Shown here: positions 6,958 to 9,410 of the stretch, one piece after another
How the letters are laid out: every line of letters starts with the position of its first letter
Numbering within the stretch: position 1 is the first letter of the stretch
From: RGIG2161 sp964525525
GTDB taxonomy: Bacteria; Bacillota; Clostridia; Oscillospirales; CAG-272
Reading direction: 5' to 3'
Length of the DNA stretch: 9,410 nucleotides
Assembly: GCA_964525525.1 (NCBI GenBank)
Contig: CAZGHD010000080.1
Location: forward strand, 1-9,410
Program-made: the position numbers and the translations under genes
Notes under the pieces: model-generated
Databases searched by the model: none
Seen by the model: the letters and a program-made list of their open reading frames with translations, nothing else
What the model was told of the DNA's origin: nothing

Positions 6958-7005
6958 TTCAGATCGCTTTGCATTATAAATTTAATTTGTATTTGTGAGG
7001 ACAAT

Positions 7006-7578
7006 ATGAAAGCGTTAGAGGAAAAAATCTTAAAAGAAGGAAAAGTGCTTCCCGGAAATATACTCAAGGTCGGTTCTTTTCTCAATCATCAGCTTGACGT
7101 TGATTTTCTTATGGAAATGGGACAGGAGATCGCCCGTCTGTTCTCTGACGCGGGGGTCAATAAGATTTTGACCATAGAGGCGTCCGGTATCGCAATAGCG
7201 ATGGGCGCGGGTGCAGCTATGCACGTTCCGGTGGTTTTTGCAAAGAAAAATAAGACCGGTAACGTAAGCGGAGACGTTTATTCCACCGTGGTGCACTCAT
7301 ATACCCACGGCACCGATTATAACGTCGTTGTCGCAAGTGAATATCTTTCCCCAAACGATACGGTTTTGATAGTTGACGACTTTCTCGCAAACGGTAAAGC
7401 TCTTCTCGGACTTATAGATATAGTCAGCCAGTCGGGCGCGAAGCTTGCAGGTGCTTGTTGCGCGATAGAAAAGGGTTTTCAGCGCGGAGGAGACGATCTC
7501 CGTGCAAAGGGTATCAGGGTTGAATCTCTTGCGATAGTCGAGAGCATGAGTGACGACTCGGTCACCTTCCGAAAATAG
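7006..7578 (+). CDS. xpt: xanthine phosphoribosyltransferase
   Basis: Converts xanthine (in some members also guanine or hypoxanthine) and PRPP to the nucleotide XMP in purine salvage, in the cytoplasm. The 190-residue length matches Bacillus-type Xpt. The N-terminus LEEKILKEGKVLPGNILKVGSFLNHQLD is characteristic of Xpt, followed by TIEASGIAIA (about 56-65) and the PRPP-binding motif VLIVDDFLANGKA at 120-132. Near the C-terminus, GAKLAGACCAIEKGFQRGGDDL (from about residue 144) contains the family's EKGFQ segment. The ATG at 7006 follows GAGG (6997-7000) with a 5-nt spacer. It sits 48 bp after the phosphatase and 43 bp before a BMP-family binding protein, an arrangement that suggests uptake and salvage of purines. 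No purine riboswitch is visible immediately upstream, unlike the xpt operon of Bacillus subtilis. Confidence 0.96.
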   Translation: MKALEEKILKEGKVLPGNILKVGSFLNHQLDVDFLMEMGQEIARLFSDAGVNKILTIEASGIAIAMGAGAAMHVPVVFAKKNKTGNVSGDVYSTVVHSYTHGTDYNVVVASEYLSPNDTVLIVDDFLANGKALLGLIDIVSQSGAKLAGACCAIEKGFQRGGDDLRAKGIRVESLAIVESMSDDSVTFRK

Positions 7579-7621
7579 TGTGTAATTAAATTTACATAAA
7601 AATTTTAAGGAGAAAAAGACA

Positions 7622-8836
7622 ATGAAAAGACTTCTCGCATTTCTTCTCGCTGCAATAATGCTTCTCGCTCTTGCAGCATGCGCTGGCGACGAGAATCCTG
7701 ACAACCAGGGTGACGACGGCGCAAAAACTCTCAAGGTTGGATTTATTTTCCTTCACGACGAGAACTCCACCTATGACCTCAACTTCATTACTGCAGCTAA
7801 GGAAGCTTGCAAGAACAAGAACGTTGAGTACGTACAGAAGACCCAGATCCCCGAGAGTAACGACTGCTACGACGCAGCTGTTGAACTTATCGAGGTTGAC
7901 GGTTGTGACATCATCTTCGCAGACAGCTTCGGTCACGAGTCCTTCCTTATGAAGGCTGCTGCAGAGTATCCGGACGTTCAGTTCTGCCACGCAACCGGTA
8001 CTCAGGCTCACACCTCTGATCTCAAGAACTTCCACAACGCATTCGCTTCTATCTACGAGGGCCGTTACCTTGCAGGTGTTGCTGCAGGTCTCAAGCTCAA
8101 CGAGATGATCGCTGACGGTCAGTTCACTGCTGAAGAAGCTAAGATGGGCTACGTAGGCGCATTCACCTTCGCAGAAGTTATTTCCGGTTACACCTCTTTC
8201 TATCTGGGCGCTAAGTCCGTTTGCCCCACCGTTACCATGGACGTTAAGTTCACCGGTTCTTGGTATGACGAAAAGCTCGAGAAGGAAGCAGCTCAGGCTC
8301 TTATCGCCGGCGGTTGCAAACTTATCAGCCAGCACGCTGACTCCATGGGCGCTCCTACCGCTTGTGAGACCGAAGGCGTTCCTAACGTTTCTTACAACGG
8401 CAGCACTCTTTCCGCTTGCCCCAACACCTTCATCGTTTCTTCCAGAATCAACTGGGTTCCTTACTTCGAGTACATCATTGACTGCGTAAACGGCGGCAAG
8501 GCTATCGACGTTGACTGGACCGGTACTCTTCAGACCGGCTCTGTTGTTCTTACTGACGTTAACACCAAGGCTGCTGCAGAAGGTACTGTTGAAAAGCTCG
8601 CTGAAGTTGAAAAGGCTCTTCGCGACGGCACTCTCAACGTATTCGATACCGCTAACTTCACCGTTGGTGGCGAGACTCTCACCTCCTACATGGCTGACGT
8701 TGACTTCGATACCGATTATACCAAGGATACCGAAGTTATCGAGAATGGCGTATTCTTCGAGTCCAAGTTCCGTTCCGGTCCTTACTTTGATATAGAGATC
8801 GACGGCATCACTCTTCTTGATAGAAACTACGGCTGA
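7622..8836 (+). CDS. BMP-family ABC transporter substrate-binding lipoprotein
   Basis: A 404-residue extracellular lipoprotein that captures ligand for an ABC importer. The signal peptide (MKRLLAFLLAAIMLLALAAC) ends in a lipobox LAAC with lipidated C20, then an acidic Asn/Gly linker to about residue 35. The BMP domain follows: LKVGFIFLHDENSTYD (37-52), EGRYLAGVAAGLK, GYVGAFTFAEVISGY, GSWYDEKLEKEAAQALI, and the C-terminal block GPYFDIEIDGITLLDRNYG. Known relatives bind purine nucleosides (PnrA/TmpC, NupN/YufN type), and adjacent xpt supports a purine ligand, but sugars or other ligands are possible. The ribosome site is AAGGAG (7607-7612) with a 9-nt spacer. Codon use is strongly biased (almost no ATA; no TTA, CTA or TCA), unlike its neighbours, implying very high expression. 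Nine cysteines besides C20 suit an anaerobic cell surface. Confidence 0.93.
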   Translation: MKRLLAFLLAAIMLLALAACAGDENPDNQGDDGAKTLKVGFIFLHDENSTYDLNFITAAKEACKNKNVEYVQKTQIPESNDCYDAAVELIEVDGCDIIFADSFGHESFLMKAAAEYPDVQFCHATGTQAHTSDLKNFHNAFASIYEGRYLAGVAAGLKLNEMIADGQFTAEEAKMGYVGAFTFAEVISGYTSFYLGAKSVCPTVTMDVKFTGSWYDEKLEKEAAQALIAGGCKLISQHADSMGAPTACETEGVPNVSYNGSTLSACPNTFIVSSRINWVPYFEYIIDCVNGGKAIDVDWTGTLQTGSVVLTDVNTKAAAEGTVEKLAEVEKALRDGTLNVFDTANFTVGGETLTSYMADVDFDTDYTKDTEVIENGVFFESKFRSGPYFDIEIDGITLLDRNYG

Positions 8837-8841
8837 TAACA

Positions 8842-8886
8842 AATTAGAATTAAGGCGAGGCGCCTGCCTCGCCTTATCCTAATTTT
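8842..8886 (+). terminator. strong intercistronic hairpin after the binding-protein gene, possible partial terminator
   Basis: An 11-bp perfect GC-rich stem TAAGGCGAGGC (8851-8861) and GCCTCGCCTTA (8866-8876) with a GCCT loop, extended after small bulges by AATTAG (8842-8847) pairing with CTAATT (8879-8884). Only four T residues (8883-8886) follow, so read-through into the ATPase gene is likely. Such hairpins between binding-protein and ATPase genes commonly stop part of transcription or protect the upstream mRNA end. Confidence 0.75.
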
Positions 8887-8927
8887 GAAGATTGCGCTCC
8901 GACGGTCGGAACGTGATCTTGAAAATT
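8881..8927 (+). other. second imperfect hairpin upstream of the ABC ATPase gene
   Basis: AATTTTGAAGAT (8881-8892) and ATCTTGAAAATT (8916-8927) are complementary at 11 of 12 positions and enclose TCCGAC (8898-8903) and GTCGGA (8905-8910). Its left arm overlaps the right arm of the preceding hairpin, so the outer base pairs of the two cannot both form. It ends 19 bp before the ATPase start codon. Confidence 0.55.
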
Positions 8928-8946
8928 AGAGAAACGGAGGCAAAAC

Positions 8947-9410
8947 GTGATAAAACAACCCGCTATTGAATTAAAAAATATAACCAAAAGATTTGGCGCC
9001 AAAGTTATCGCAAACAACAACGTAAGCCTCACTGCATATCACGGTGAGATACTTTCCATCCTCGGTGAGAACGGAAGCGGAAAGACCACGCTTATGAATA
9101 TGATCTCGGGAATATATTTCCCGGACGAAGGTCAGATATTCGTAAACGGTCAGGAAGCTGTTATTGCTTCTCCCAAGGACGCGTTCAAATTCAGAATAGG
9201 TATGATACATCAGCATTTCAAGCTTGTTGATGTATTTTCTGCTGCGGAAAATATCGTTCTCGGTATAAGCGAGGGCAAGTATAATCTCAAAAAGGCTACC
9301 GAGCAGATCCAAAAGATAAGCGAGCAGTACGGTTTTGATCTTGATCCCGACAAGAAGATATACGAGATGTCTGTTTCCGAAAAACAGACGGTTGAGATAA
9401 TCAAGGTGCT
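8947..9410 (+). CDS. ABC transporter ATP-binding protein of the BMP transporter (5' part, cut by window edge)
   Basis: The open frame runs from a GTG at 8947 to the window end without a stop (154 complete codons). GGAGG (8936-8940) lies 6 nt before the GTG and no ATG fits better. It reads IELKNITKRFGAKVIANNNV, then the Walker A motif G40-E-N-G-S-G-K46-T, a Q-loop region MIHQHFKLVDVFSAAENIVLG, and a signature region MSVSEKQTVEIIKVL starting at residue 141. This arrangement matches the first nucleotide-binding domain of the large tandem ATPases of nucleoside and sugar importers (YufO/NupO and RbsA-like, around 500 residues). It would power the importer served by the upstream lipoprotein; permease genes are expected beyond the window. 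Confidence 0.92.
   Translation, partial: MIKQPAIELKNITKRFGAKVIANNNVSLTAYHGEILSILGENGSGKTTLMNMISGIYFPDEGQIFVNGQEAVIASPKDAFKFRIGMIHQHFKLVDVFSAAENIVLGISEGKYNLKKATEQIQKISEQYGFDLDPDKKIYEMSVSEKQTVEIIKV

Noticed and set aside
6958..7005. Purine riboswitch upstream of xpt
   Set aside because: The 48-bp gap is too short for the aptamer and lacks its conserved loop sequences; the leader at 6194-6249 also lacks them.
7592..8842. Long minus-strand open frame opposite the lipoprotein gene
   Set aside because: In-register antisense of a strongly codon-biased gene, with no recognisable domain. The sense strand has signal peptide, lipobox, ribosome site and family motifs.

Overview
The window looks like a piece of an anaerobic, low-to-mid-GC Gram-positive genome, most likely an uncultured or gut-type member of the Clostridia. 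The basis is a Na+-pumping biotin decarboxylase operon with a separate biotin carrier protein, near-consensus sigma-A promoters with 17-bp spacers, strong GGAG/AGGAGG ribosome sites, a BMP-type lipoprotein with a Gram-positive-like lipobox, and a bacillus-type xanthine phosphoribosyltransferase. The taxonomic call is inference; no rRNA or tRNA gene is present. All coding sequence fits the standard bacterial code.

Region 1 (1-3589, minus strand) is one operon read right to left: a carboxyltransferase (CT) related to methylmalonyl-CoA decarboxylase alpha subunits, a membrane-anchored gamma subunit, a biotin carrier protein, and the Na+-translocating beta subunit, which runs off the left edge. 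Together these form a membrane complex that would transfer CO2 from a carboxylated acid or acyl-CoA to biotin, then release it at the beta subunit while exporting Na+. The CT has unusual active-site signatures, so the substrate is open.

Region 2 (3590-3887) is a divergent intergenic region with a good promoter facing each way. Region 3 (3888-6080, plus) is a two-gene unit: a metal-dependent amidohydrolase-2 family enzyme and a COG2509-type FAD-dependent oxidoreductase with a four-cysteine cluster. No pathway is evident for the pair.

Region 4 (6159-9410, plus) starts with a perfect TTGACA-17-TATAAT promoter and runs through a histidine phosphatase, xanthine phosphoribosyltransferase (xpt), a highly codon-optimised BMP-family substrate-binding lipoprotein, two consecutive hairpins, and the start of an ABC ATPase cut by the right edge. 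The combination points to uptake of a purine nucleoside or related compound coupled to purine salvage. The hairpins between the lipoprotein and ATPase genes probably set the higher expression of the binding protein.

For three genes (carboxyltransferase, biotin carrier, amidohydrolase) the most upstream possible start codon overlaps the Shine-Dalgarno sequence of the next ATG, so the downstream ATG is used here.
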